Of a stretch of 64,000 nucleotides of DNA, positions 29,188-36,235 are shown one piece after another (within the stretch, counting starts at the first letter, position 1; the number at the start of each line of letters is the position of its first letter). The DNA comes from Metabacillus arenae (GTDB taxonomy: Bacteria; Bacillota; Bacilli; Bacillales; Bacillaceae): contig NZ_JACXAI010000006.1 in assembly GCF_014773385.1 (NCBI RefSeq), forward strand, positions 62,001 through 126,000. The letters are read 5' to 3'. The position numbers were made by a program, and so were the translations under genes. The notes beneath the pieces are model-generated. The model made no database searches, was not told where the DNA came from, and saw only the letters and a list, made by a program, of their open reading frames with translations.

Positions 29188-29907
29188 ATGAAAAAACTTA
29201 AGCTTCGGTTAACTTATCTTTGGTATAAGCTCTTAATTAAATTGGGAATTAAAACGGATGAGATCTATTACATCGGTGGAAGCGAAGCTCTGCCACCGCC
29301 GCTTTCAAAAGAGGAAGAAGAGGTTCTTTTAATAAAATTGCCCGCAGGGGATCAAGCAGCAAGAGCCATCCTTATTGAACGTAACTTAAGGCTGGTTGTG
29401 TATATCGCCCGAAAATTTGAGAATACAGGAATCAATATTGAAGATTTAATCAGTATTGGAACAATCGGCCTCATTAAAGCTGTTAATACATTTAATCCAG
29501 AGAAAAAAATCAAGCTCGCTACATATGCATCAAGATGTATAGAAAATGAGATTTTAATGTTCTTAAGAAGAAACAATAAAATCCGTTCGGAAGTTTCCTT
29601 TGATGAGCCTCTCAACATTGATTGGGATGGAAATGAATTACTTTTGTCAGATGTCTTAGGAACAGAAGAAGATATTATTACAAAGGATTTGGAAGCCAAT
29701 GTCGATAAAAAGCTGCTTTTAAAGGCCTTACAACAGTTAAATGATCGCGAAAAGCAAATTATGGAGCTTCGCTTTGGTTTGCAGGGCGGAGAAGAAAAAA
29801 CCCAAAAAGATGTAGCAGATATGCTGGGAATTTCCCAATCCTATATTTCAAGACTCGAAAAGCGGATTATAAAAAGATTGAAAAAAGAATTTAACAAAAT
29901 GGTGTGA
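29188..29907 (+). CDS. sigE: Sporulation sigma factor E (pro-sigma-E)
   Basis: Sigma-E directs early mother-cell gene expression in sporulation and is made as an inactive precursor. The 239-aa product equals B. subtilis pro-sigma-E. The amphipathic pro-sequence is visible at the N-terminus ([20 protein letters not shown], about the first 27 residues are removed by SpoIIGA). Sigma-70 region 2 ([48 protein letters not shown]) and the region 4 helix-turn-helix ([22 protein letters not shown]) are intact. The ATG follows GGGAGAGG. It is cotranscribed with spoIIGA. Confidence 0.98.
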   Translation: MKKLKLRLTYLWYKLLIKLGIKTDEIYYIGGSEALPPPLSKEEEEVLLIKLPAGDQAARAILIERNLRLVVYIARKFENTGINIEDLISIGTIGLIKAVNTFNPEKKIKLATYASRCIENEILMFLRRNNKIRSEVSFDEPLNIDWDGNELLLSDVLGTEEDIITKDLEANVDKKLLLKALQQLNDREKQIMELRFGLQGGEEKTQKDVADMLGISQSYISRLEKRIIKRLKKEFNKMV

Positions 29908-29937
29908 AGTACTACTTAATGTTCTAGAAAAACAACA

Positions 29938-30025
29938 AAAAGTGCAAGGCGCTGGTCCTTCGGCTAAAAACAAAAGCCAATCCGGCTGAATGGTTGTTCT
30001 TTAACTATCCAGCCGGATTGGCTTT
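29938..30025 (-). repeat. Dispersed repeat (AGCCGGATTGGCT family), reverse orientation
   Basis: On the minus strand this reads GTTAAAGAACAACCATTCAG and then CCGGATTGGCT, matching 36105-36140 with a few changes. On the plus strand AGCCAATCCGGCTG (29974-29987) and CAGCCGGATTGGCT (30009-30022) form a perfect 14-bp inverted repeat, so it can also act as a hairpin or terminator just after sigE. Confidence 0.65.
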
Positions 30026-30034
30026 TGACATTGC

Positions 30035-30260
30035 GAAAAAAGAAATCAGCTCTTTCGTTTGATTTCATCAATTCCCACCTCCTATCTCTAGAGATGAGAA
30101 ATGAGAGGTCAGAATAGAAGCAATCGGAGTGCCGCCGATTGCCTTAAATTCAAAGGTGTAATTTCACTAAAGAATAAAAAGGTAAAGCGTGGGTTTTTAT
30201 AAAAAGAAATCAGCTTTTTCACTAATTTCAACAAATCTCACCTCTCCCATCTCACCTCCA
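30035..30260. repeat. Composite repeat between sigE and sigG (families A and B)
   Basis: Two module B hairpins (around 30041-30067 and 30203-30229: GAAATCAGC followed by a T-rich loop and TGATTTC or TAATTTC) flank a family A element. The latter has a TCTCTAGAGATGAGA palindrome (about 30086-30100) and an AAGCAATCGG / CCGATTGCCTT hairpin at 30118-30145. It expands the sigE-sigG gap to 525 bp. No gene is present. Confidence 0.6.
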
Positions 30261-30367
30261 GAATCACATAAGTAGAAAAATTTTGAGCTAAAAAAATTTT
30301 TTTGCTATTAAAGCCAAGCTTTACAAATGTTTACAGGTTTTAGGGCGATTTCCCCTTTTTTACTTGT

Positions 30368-30396
30368 GCATATTTTTCCCACTCGAGGAGATACTT
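30368..30396 (+). promoter_or_regulatory. Candidate sigma-F promoter for sigG
   Basis: GCATA (30368-30372), a 14-bp spacer, and GGAGATACTT (30387-30396) fit the forespore sigma-F pattern (GYATA, 15-16 bp, GGNNANANTR) with a spacer one base short. sigG is transcribed from a sigma-F promoter in B. subtilis, and I recall that suboptimal spacing there keeps it weak. Transcription would start near 30403. Confidence 0.5.
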
Positions 30397-30411
30397 AACT
30401 TTGAACAGCAA

Positions 30412-30426
30412 CTCCTGGTGGGAGGG
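30412..30426 (+). promoter_or_regulatory. sigG leader hairpin over the ribosome binding site
   Basis: CTCC (30412-30415) can pair with GGAG (30421-30424) across a 5-nt loop, covering most of the GGAGGG ribosome binding site (30421-30426) of sigG. A translation-limiting leader hairpin is described for sigG of B. subtilis; this looks like the equivalent. The stem is short, so the assignment is an inference. Confidence 0.5.
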
Positions 30427-30432
30427 AAAGAT

Positions 30433-31212
30433 GTGACAAGAAATAAAGTCGAAATCTGTGGAGTGGATACCTCAAAGCTTCCCGTCTTAAAAAATGAAGA
30501 GATGAGACGGCTATTCAGAGAAATGCAAAGCGGTGATATAACAGCAAGAGAAAAGCTAGTTAATGGAAACCTGAGGCTGGTCTTAAGCGTTATCCAAAGG
30601 TTTAATAACAGAGGCGAATTTGTTGACGATCTTTTTCAGGTTGGTTGTATAGGACTAATGAAATCTATTGATAATTTTGATTTAAGCCAAAATGTAAAAT
30701 TTTCAACATATGCTGTACCAATGATTATCGGAGAGATTCGAAGGTATTTAAGGGATAACAATCCGATCAGAGTATCAAGGTCCTTGCGAGATATCGCCTA
30801 TAAAGCACTCCAAGTAAGAGAAAAATTAATGAGTGAAACCTCAAGAGAACCAACAGCAGAGGAAATAGCAAAAGTATTAGAGGTTTCACATGAAGAAATT
30901 GTATTCGCTCTAGATGCCATTCAAGATCCTGTCTCCTTATTTGAACCAATATATAATGATGGCGGTGATCCAATTTTTGTCATGGACCAGCTGAGCGATG
31001 AAAGAAACAAAGATAGTCATTGGATCGAGGAGCTTGCTTTAAAAGAAGGCATGAGACGGTTAAATGACAGGGAAAAACTCATCCTTAGAAAAAGGTTCTT
31101 TCAGGGTAAAACACAAATGGAAGTCGCTGAAGAAATTGGTATATCACAAGCTCAAGTATCTAGACTGGAAAAAGCAGCAATAAAACAAATGAATAAGAAT
31201 ATCCAACAATGA
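30433..31212 (+). CDS. sigG: Sporulation sigma factor G
   Basis: Sigma-G drives late forespore gene expression. I chose GTG 30433 (reading MTRNKVEICGVDTSKLPVL), with GGAGGG six bases upstream, giving 259 aa against 260 in B. subtilis. The longer frame from 30364 reads through the promoter and leader. The N-terminal VEICGVDTSKLPVLKNEEM, region 2 (NLRLVLSVIQRFNNRGEFVDDLF and YAVPMIIGEIRRYLRDN) and the region 4 helix-turn-helix (TQMEVAEEIGISQAQVSRLEKAA) are highly conserved. It follows sigE after a repeat-filled gap and is closed by a strong terminator. Confidence 0.98.
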   Translation: MTRNKVEICGVDTSKLPVLKNEEMRRLFREMQSGDITAREKLVNGNLRLVLSVIQRFNNRGEFVDDLFQVGCIGLMKSIDNFDLSQNVKFSTYAVPMIIGEIRRYLRDNNPIRVSRSLRDIAYKALQVREKLMSETSREPTAEEIAKVLEVSHEEIVFALDAIQDPVSLFEPIYNDGGDPIFVMDQLSDERNKDSHWIEELALKEGMRRLNDREKLILRKRFFQGKTQMEVAEEIGISQAQVSRLEKAAIKQMNKNIQQ

Positions 31213-31239
31213 AAACTGCCTGTTAAGGGCAGTTTTTTT
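31212..31239 (+). terminator. Intrinsic terminator after sigG
   Basis: AAAACTGCC and GGGCAGTTTT flank a 6-nt loop, followed by T residues, directly after the sigG stop codon. Confidence 0.85.
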
Positions 31240-31443
31240 ATACTAAAAAGTTCATATTGAATAAGACATTAACGTTTTCACACGGCAACAAATCACCTAG
31301 CTCCATCAACTCCAAATAATTCAACTGTGACTTATCCTTCTTGAATTTCGTTTTAAATAAAAGGTAAAACCACAATCATGCAAAGAGTCATGACAACATA
31401 CATTATATAAAGGACATTTTGAGCGAAATGAGGGGATCATAAA

Positions 31444-31701
31444 TTGATGAATATATCAGAATTTCAGACAAAGGATGTTGTCAATGTCTCTGATGGAAAA
31501 AAACTCGGCGCTATTGGAGACTTTGATATCAATGTGACTACTGGGAAAATTCAGGCAATCATTATCGTTGGATCCGGTAAGGTACTTGGTTTCTTCGGTC
31601 GTGAAGAAGAGTTTATTATCCCTTGGAGAAATATCGTAAAGGTTGGGGAAGATGTCATTTTAGTCCGAATGAACAGGAATGTCGAACAAATTGACGAATA
31701 A
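31444..31701 (+). CDS. ylmC: YlmC/YmxH family PRC-barrel sporulation protein
   Basis: A small (85 aa) PRC-barrel-like protein of the YlmC/YmxH family, conserved in spore formers but of unknown biochemical role. The sequence ISEFQTKDVVNVSDGKKLGAIGDFDINVTTGKIQAIIIVGSGK-type pattern is typical (residues 4 onward), with FIIPWRNIVKVGEDVILVR later. The TTG at 31444 gives the same N-terminal length as the B. subtilis protein and sits 8 bp from AGGGG. The ATG at 31447 is a possible alternative. It is preceded by the sigG terminator and a 200-bp AT-rich gap without clear features. Confidence 0.9.
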   Translation: MMNISEFQTKDVVNVSDGKKLGAIGDFDINVTTGKIQAIIIVGSGKVLGFFGREEEFIIPWRNIVKVGEDVILVRMNRNVEQIDE

Positions 31702-31798
31702 TTTATGTTGTAACCTAAACGTCAAGGGAAAGATGTGGTAAAATAAGTGGGTGAGCTATCCCATAAAACGACATATATGCGGAAAGGGAAGGAGAAAA

Positions 31799-32614
31799 AT
31801 GACAAATTCCTTTTCACATGAAAATCAATCCATATTAAAGATTACGCAATTAAAAGACGTAGTCGCAGGATTTTCTACAAAAAATGGCGGAGTCAGCAAG
31901 TCTCATTTTGAATCATTAAATACAGGCTTACATGTCCATGATGATCCAGAAGACGTCATAAACAATCGAAGAAGAATCGCAGACTTTCTTTCTTTTCCAC
32001 TTGAGAGCTGGGTATGCGCTGAACAAACGCATAAGGACCGAATTAAAAAAGTGTCAAGGCTAGATGCTGGAAAGGGTGCAACAGAGTATCTTACAAGTAT
32101 TCAGGACACCGATGGACTATATACTGGGGAAAAAGGCTTGTTATTAGTTCTTTGCTATGCAGACTGTGTGCCAATCTATTTTTATGATCATGATAAAAAA
32201 TTAGTTGGAGTTGTCCATGCCGGCTGGAAGGGAACTGTTGCTAATATTGCCGGTAAGATGATTCAGAGGTGGAAACAAGAAGAAAATTCTGCTATCGAAT
32301 CAATTCAGGCTGTAATTGGACCGTCTATTTGTGAAAATTGCTATGTAGTGGATGATTATGTAGTGGATCAAGTTAATAAACATCTACATAAATCTGACGA
32401 TAAACCTTATGAAGAAGTGAGTAAAGGTCAGTATAGGCTGGATTTAAAGAAATTAAATAGACAGCTTTTATTAAAAGCAGGGTTAAAGCAAGAACAGATC
32501 CACTCTTCTTCTTTATGTACAAGCTGTCATTCGGACCTGTTTTTTTCACACCGGCGTGATAGAGGAAAAACTGGCCGCATGATGAGCTTTATTGGTTTAA
32601 AGGAGGAATCTTAG
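31799..32614 (+). CDS. ylmD: Multicopper-oxidase-like purine nucleoside enzyme YlmD (YfiH/PgeF family)
   Basis: YlmD belongs to COG1496 (DUF152, laccase-domain). Members have been reported to act on purine nucleosides, and the E. coli relative PgeF edits misincorporated L-serine in peptidoglycan precursors. The start ATG 31799 ([12 protein letters not shown]) follows AAGGAG, giving 271 aa; a reading from 31751 adds 16 unsupported residues. Metal-site motifs are visible: [32 protein letters not shown] and [12 protein letters not shown]. It lies 5 bp before ylmE in the ylmD-ylmE-sepF-ylmG run. Confidence 0.9.
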   Translation: MTNSFSHENQSILKITQLKDVVAGFSTKNGGVSKSHFESLNTGLHVHDDPEDVINNRRRIADFLSFPLESWVCAEQTHKDRIKKVSRLDAGKGATEYLTSIQDTDGLYTGEKGLLLVLCYADCVPIYFYDHDKKLVGVVHAGWKGTVANIAGKMIQRWKQEENSAIESIQAVIGPSICENCYVVDDYVVDQVNKHLHKSDDKPYEEVSKGQYRLDLKKLNRQLLLKAGLKQEQIHSSSLCTSCHSDLFFSHRRDRGKTGRMMSFIGLKEES

Positions 32615-32619
32615 GCACC

Positions 32620-33312
32620 ATGAATGTACAAGAGAATTTAGCTGAAATCAAAAAAAACATCAATCATGCTTGTTCATTATCAAATCGAGATCCGAAAGAG
32701 ATCACCATCATTGCTGTCACAAAGTATGTTTCAGTTGAAAGAGCAAAGGAAGCTCTTACTAATGGTGTTATTCATTTAGGAGAGAACAGGGATGATGGGC
32801 TTCTTCATAAATATGAGCAATTAGAAGGGCAGCCAATATGGCATTTTATCGGCAGCCTTCAATCTAGAAAAGTGAAAAATATAATTGATAAAGTAGACTA
32901 CATCCATTCTTTGGACAGGCTTTCACTTGCAAAGGAAATTCATAATCGTTCAAATAAAAAAGTGAAATGCTTTGTCCAAGTTAATACATCTGGGGAAGAA
33001 TCTAAGCATGGCCTTAAGCCTGATGAAACGATCCCTTTTATTCAGGAGCTAAAGAAGTATGAAAATATATCAGTTATCGGGTTGATGACAATGGCTCCAA
33101 ATACAGACGATGAAGAAGTGATTAGGCAAACTTTCAGACGGCTAAGGAATTTACGTAATGAAATCCAATTATTAGCTTTACCTCATGCACCTTGTCAAGA
33201 CCTTTCAATGGGGATGTCAAATGATTATGAAATTGCTATTGGGGAAGGAGCAACCTTTATTCGAATCGGCTCCTCTTTAGTAGGAAATGAATCTGGAGGT
33301 GTAACACAATGA
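32620..33312 (+). CDS. ylmE: PLP homeostasis protein YlmE (YggS family)
   Basis: A 230-aa pyridoxal-phosphate-binding protein of the YggS/PROSC family, thought to maintain vitamin B6 and amino acid balance rather than to catalyse a reaction. It adopts the alanine racemase N-terminal barrel. The PLP lysine is in IIAVTKYVS (about residue 37), followed by [20 protein letters not shown] and, near the C-terminus, [26 protein letters not shown]. The typical family motif is GENR/YVQE; here GENRDDG. The stop overlaps the sepF start by four bases, implying coupled translation. Confidence 0.94.
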   Translation: MNVQENLAEIKKNINHACSLSNRDPKEITIIAVTKYVSVERAKEALTNGVIHLGENRDDGLLHKYEQLEGQPIWHFIGSLQSRKVKNIIDKVDYIHSLDRLSLAKEIHNRSNKKVKCFVQVNTSGEESKHGLKPDETIPFIQELKKYENISVIGLMTMAPNTDDEEVIRQTFRRLRNLRNEIQLLALPHAPCQDLSMGMSNDYEIAIGEGATFIRIGSSLVGNESGGVTQ

Positions 33313-33767
33313 GTATTAAAAACAAGTTTAAAAACTTTTTTTCTCTAGATGACGAGGAATATGAATATATTGAAACTGAGGAGGTGGAAGAGCCGGAGAT
33401 TCGCCAGCAAAGGGGGGCGTCTTCTCAATCTTCGGCAAAATCACAGGCGAAGCATAATGTTGTAAGTTTGCAAAGTGTTCAAAAATCGTCTAAAGTTATC
33501 TTGTTTGAACCTCGTGTATATGCAGAGGCCCAAGAAATAGCAGATCATTTAAAAAACAGACGTGCTGTCGTCATTAATCTTCAAAGAATTCAGCACGATC
33601 AAGCAAAAAGAATCGTTGATTTTTTAAGCGGTACGGTTTATGCAATTGGGGGAGACATTCAAAAGATAGGTTCAAATATCTTTCTTTGCACCCCTGATAA
33701 TGTAGATGTTTCCGGGTCAATTTCCGAAATTTTTTCAGAAGAAGAAGATCATCATCAGAGGTGGTAA
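33309..33767 (+). CDS. sepF: Cell division protein SepF
   Basis: SepF binds the FtsZ C-terminus and membranes and shapes septum architecture; it partly overlaps FtsA in function. The 152-aa product has the N-terminal amphipathic membrane helix ([15 protein letters not shown]), an acidic/Gln-rich linker (to about residue 60), and the conserved globular domain with [29 protein letters not shown] and [19 protein letters not shown]. It overlaps ylmE by four bases and is followed at once by ylmG. Confidence 0.95.
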   Translation: MSIKNKFKNFFSLDDEEYEYIETEEVEEPEIRQQRGASSQSSAKSQAKHNVVSLQSVQKSSKVILFEPRVYAEAQEIADHLKNRRAVVINLQRIQHDQAKRIVDFLSGTVYAIGGDIQKIGSNIFLCTPDNVDVSGSISEIFSEEEDHHQRW

Positions 33768-33773
33768 AATTTA

Positions 33774-34037
33774 ATGTGGACCCTTTATACAATTTTAAGT
33801 AGTTTATTAAGTATTTACTCATTTGCGATTATTATTTACATCTTTATGTCCTGGCTCCCGAATGCACGGGAATCTTCAGTAGGCCAATTACTCGCAGGTA
33901 TTGTTGAGCCATATTTAGAACCGTTTCGCCGAATTATTCCTTCGCTTGGGATGATAGATATTTCCCCAATCGTAGCTATTTTGGTGCTGCGATTTGCTGA
34001 TTCTGGTTTATTAGCCCTTTTTAGAATGTTTGCATAG
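33774..34037 (+). CDS. ylmG: YggT family membrane protein YlmG
   Basis: An 87-aa membrane protein of the YggT family with two hydrophobic segments (about residues 5-27 and 64-84). The family motif is visible around [11 protein letters not shown] and [30 protein letters not shown]. The function is not firmly known; it is conserved next to sepF in Gram-positives. It begins 6 bp after sepF. A weak hairpin (AGGACAC / GTGCCCT) with a T tract follows at 34045-34067. Confidence 0.9.
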   Translation: MWTLYTILSSLLSIYSFAIIIYIFMSWLPNARESSVGQLLAGIVEPYLEPFRRIIPSLGMIDISPIVAILVLRFADSGLLALFRMFA

Positions 34038-34044
34038 TAAAGAG

Positions 34045-34067
34045 GACACGTTTAGTGCCCTTTTTAT
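34045..34067 (+). terminator. Weak terminator after ylmG
   Basis: AGGACAC, loop GTTTA, GTGCCCT, then TTTTTATTTT. The stem has one mismatch in seven positions but a good T tract. Confidence 0.5.
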
Positions 34068-34107
34068 TTTACGATTTAGAATGTTTAATTTCATCAAAGC
34101 ACTTTGG

Positions 34108-34200
34108 ATTATATAAAAGAAATTAGCCCTTTCGCTGATTTCATCAAATCCTGGCTCTGACCTCTTACATCTAGAAAGTCAGGGTATGAAGCAGCTTTAA
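34108..34200. repeat. Dispersed repeat module B before ylmH
   Basis: GAAATTAGCCCTTTCGCTGATTTCATCAAAT-type sequence at about 34110-34140 matches the module B hairpin copies at 17284, 30041 and 30203. It is followed by CTCTGACCTCTTACATCTAGA, related to the flanks of family A. No gene is present in this 284-bp gap. Confidence 0.55.
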
Positions 34201-34321
34201 ATTTTTTATAAGATCCAACTTTGTTACTTGTCTAAATTTCTCTTAATTGTGTTGGCGATCGCATTCCAATATAAATTAAGATAAATGTAATTTTTAAATG
34301 TGATTATTTGGAGATTAACCG

Positions 34322-35098
34322 ATGAATTCAATTTACCAGCATTTCAGACCAGAAGAACATCACTTTCTCGATCAGGTTATGGAGTGGAAAGAAGTTGTTA
34401 CCGACCAATATCGATCAAAACTTACAGATTTTCTTGATCCAAGAGAACAAGAAATCATACAGGCAGTTGTAGGGCAAAATCATGAAGTGAGAGTAGAGCT
34501 TTCAGGTGGTCTGTATGATACGGAGAGAAAGAGGGCTCTCCTTTATCCAGAATACTATGCTCCCTTGCAAGATGATTTTGAACTTGTCCTTTTTGAACTT
34601 GAATATCCTTCCAAGTTTGTTACGATCCAACATCGTGATGTTTTAGGCTCACTCATGTCATTGGGGCTCAAAAGGTCAAAGTTTGGTGATATTTTAACGG
34701 CCGCTGATCGAATTCAGGTTGTAGTGGCAAAGGATGTTTCTGACTACTTGAGGATGAATTTTACTGAAATAGGTAAAAGTAAAATTTCTTTAAAAGAAAT
34801 TCCTTTAAATCTTATGCTTCAAAAACAAGTAGTGCTGGAAGAGATGACCACAACTGTTTCCTCACTCCGCTTAGATGCAGTAGCCTCAGCTATCTATAAA
34901 TTATCTAGGCAGAAAATAGGACCCTATATTTCAAACGGTCTTGTCAAAGTGAATTTTAAGAAAGTTGAACAGCCTTCTTTCCAGTGCCGCACGGGTGATA
35001 CCATCTCAGTAAGGGGGATAGGCAGGTGCAAGCTAATTGGGGTAGAGGGAAAAACAAAAAAAGATAAATGGCGGCTTGTAGTCGGGATTCAAAAATAA
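34322..35098 (+). CDS. ylmH: S4-domain RNA-binding protein YlmH
   Basis: YlmH is a 258-aa S4-domain protein that binds ribosomes and has been linked to ribosome rescue in B. subtilis. The N-terminal two thirds form the YlmH-specific domain (HFLDQVMEWKE, PREQEIIQAVVGQN). The C-terminal S4 domain begins around RLDAVASAIYKLSRQKIGPYISNGLVKVN and includes GDTISVRGIGRCKLI. It sits between ylmG and divIVA as in B. subtilis. The ribosome binding site is modest (GGAG about 10 bp before the ATG). Confidence 0.93.
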   Translation: MNSIYQHFRPEEHHFLDQVMEWKEVVTDQYRSKLTDFLDPREQEIIQAVVGQNHEVRVELSGGLYDTERKRALLYPEYYAPLQDDFELVLFELEYPSKFVTIQHRDVLGSLMSLGLKRSKFGDILTAADRIQVVVAKDVSDYLRMNFTEIGKSKISLKEIPLNLMLQKQVVLEEMTTTVSSLRLDAVASAIYKLSRQKIGPYISNGLVKVNFKKVEQPSFQCRTGDTISVRGIGRCKLIGVEGKTKKDKWRLVVGIQK

Positions 35099-35144
35099 AT
35101 AAAGTTTTTAGAAGGATTTTCACCTGCTCTGTCGAAATATCATT

Positions 35145-35150
35145 TATAAT
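35145..35150 (+). promoter_or_regulatory. Possible divIVA promoter -10
   Basis: TATAAT at 35145-35150 lies 52 bp upstream of the divIVA start. No convincing -35 is found 17 bp away, so this is a weak call. Confidence 0.3.
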
Positions 35151-35201
35151 GTTGGTTAGAAAAGCAGCAGTTTTTCTTAATACATACTGGAGGTGGCAGT
35201 T

Positions 35202-35708
35202 TTGCCTTTAACACCGCTCGATATTCATAACAAGGAATTCAATAAAGGTTTTCGCGGCTATGATGAAGATGAAGTAAATGAATTTCTTGATCAAATTATT
35301 AAAGATTTTGAAATGGCCATTCGTGAAAAAAAAGAACTGGAATCAAAAGTAAATGATTTAAAAGAAAAGCTTACTCATTTTGAGAATATTGAAGAAACAA
35401 TGAATAAATCAATTCTTATCGCTCAAGAAGCAGCAGAAGAAGTTCGCCGGTCTGCCCAGAAAGAAGCAAAGCTGATTATTAAAGAAGCTGAAAAAAATGC
35501 AGATCGGATAATAAATGAAGCTTTATCAAAATCAAGACGGATTGCAATGGATATTGAAGAATTGAAAAAACAGTCCAAAGTTTTCCGTACCCGGTTTCAA
35601 ATGCTTATTGAAGCTCAGCTTGACTTATTAAAAAATGACGATTGGGATCATTTATTAGAGTATGATGTAGAACCAATTTACAACGAGGCAGAAGAGTCTA
35701 AAGTGTAA
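35202..35708 (+). CDS. divIVA: Cell division initiation/polar protein DivIVA
   Basis: DivIVA is a coiled-coil protein that recognises negatively curved membrane at septa and poles and recruits MinJ/MinCD and sporulation factors. The start is TTG 35202 (reading MPLTPLDIHNKEF), five bases after GGAGGTGG (35189-35196), giving 168 aa. A GTG at 35193 lies within the ribosome binding site. The N-terminal lipid-binding domain shows GFRGYDEDEVNEFLDQ. The rest is a long coiled coil (AQEAAEEVRRSAQKEAKLI) and the conserved tetramerisation region FRTRFQMLIEAQLDLLKNDDWDHLLEYD. No terminator is seen before the ileS leader promoter 4 bp past the stop. Confidence 0.96.
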   Translation: MPLTPLDIHNKEFNKGFRGYDEDEVNEFLDQIIKDFEMAIREKKELESKVNDLKEKLTHFENIEETMNKSILIAQEAAEEVRRSAQKEAKLIIKEAEKNADRIINEALSKSRRIAMDIEELKKQSKVFRTRFQMLIEAQLDLLKNDDWDHLLEYDVEPIYNEAEESKV

Positions 35709-35711
35709 ACC

Positions 35712-35741
35712 TTGACTTTTAAGTGATTGATCGCATATAAT
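35712..35741 (+). promoter_or_regulatory. Sigma-A promoter of the ileS T-box leader
   Basis: TTGACT (35712-35717) and TATAAT (35736-35741) are 18 bp apart, giving a start near 35748. It begins 3 bp after the divIVA stop codon. Confidence 0.75.
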
Positions 35742-35754
35742 ACCTTCAAAATAG

Positions 35755-36020
35755 CTGATATATAAAATGACATGCGAAGATAGGGACAGTAATTCTTTTA
35801 AAGTCTTTTAAAAGCGAGTCGAGGGCGGTGGGAGCTCGATAAAGGAAAAAGAATGAAGATCACCCTTGAGTTCCACGCTGAAAAAGAGTAAGCAGTGGCG
35901 TTTCATTCACGTTACGAATAGTGGAGAGGATAATCAGTGTTTTTCTGTTTATCTAAAAGGGTGGTACCGCGAGAGCTAAGTCTTCTCGTCCCTTATGGGA
36001 TGAGAGGGCTTTTTTTATTT
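35755..36020 (+). promoter_or_regulatory. T-box riboswitch controlling ileS (isoleucine specifier)
   Basis: A T-box leader senses uncharged tRNA(Ile) and allows ileS transcription when isoleucyl-tRNA is scarce. The conserved T-box AGGGTGGTACCGCG is at 35958-35971. The specifier region AATGAAGATCACC contains ATC (35859-35861), an isoleucine codon, in the expected position of the Stem I loop. The intrinsic terminator follows: TTCTCGTCCC (35982-35992) pairs with GGGATGAGAG (35998-36007), then CTTTTTTTATTTT. The UGGN bulge TGGT in the T-box would pair with the tRNA NCCA end. Confidence 0.93.
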
Positions 36021-36054
36021 TCTAAACGTATTAATGTGTAAAAAATGTTATCGT

Positions 36055-36190
36055 TGTCTAGCTCCAAGTGCCATCGGCCACTAGCAGAAGGTTAATCTGT
36101 CAAAAAGGTTAAAGAACAACCTTTCTGCCGGATTGGCTTATGCTTGCTGCCGAAGGATTAGTTCCCCTGAGCTTTTCGTTCGCAGTAACA
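36055..36190 (+). repeat. Dispersed repeat between the T-box terminator and ileS
   Basis: Begins TTGTCTAGCTCCAAGTGCC and ends CTGAGCTTTTCGTTC. Its middle (GGTTAAAGAACAACC, GCCGGATTGGCTTATGCTTG) matches the reverse complement of 29970-30010. The begin and end pattern is shared with 39116-39275. It lies in the untranslated leader after the terminator, so it would be transcribed whenever the T-box reads through. Confidence 0.65.
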
Positions 36191-36235
36191 AATTTTGTGA
36201 AAACAGCTTTATTTTAAATATAGGAGGAAAAAGGT

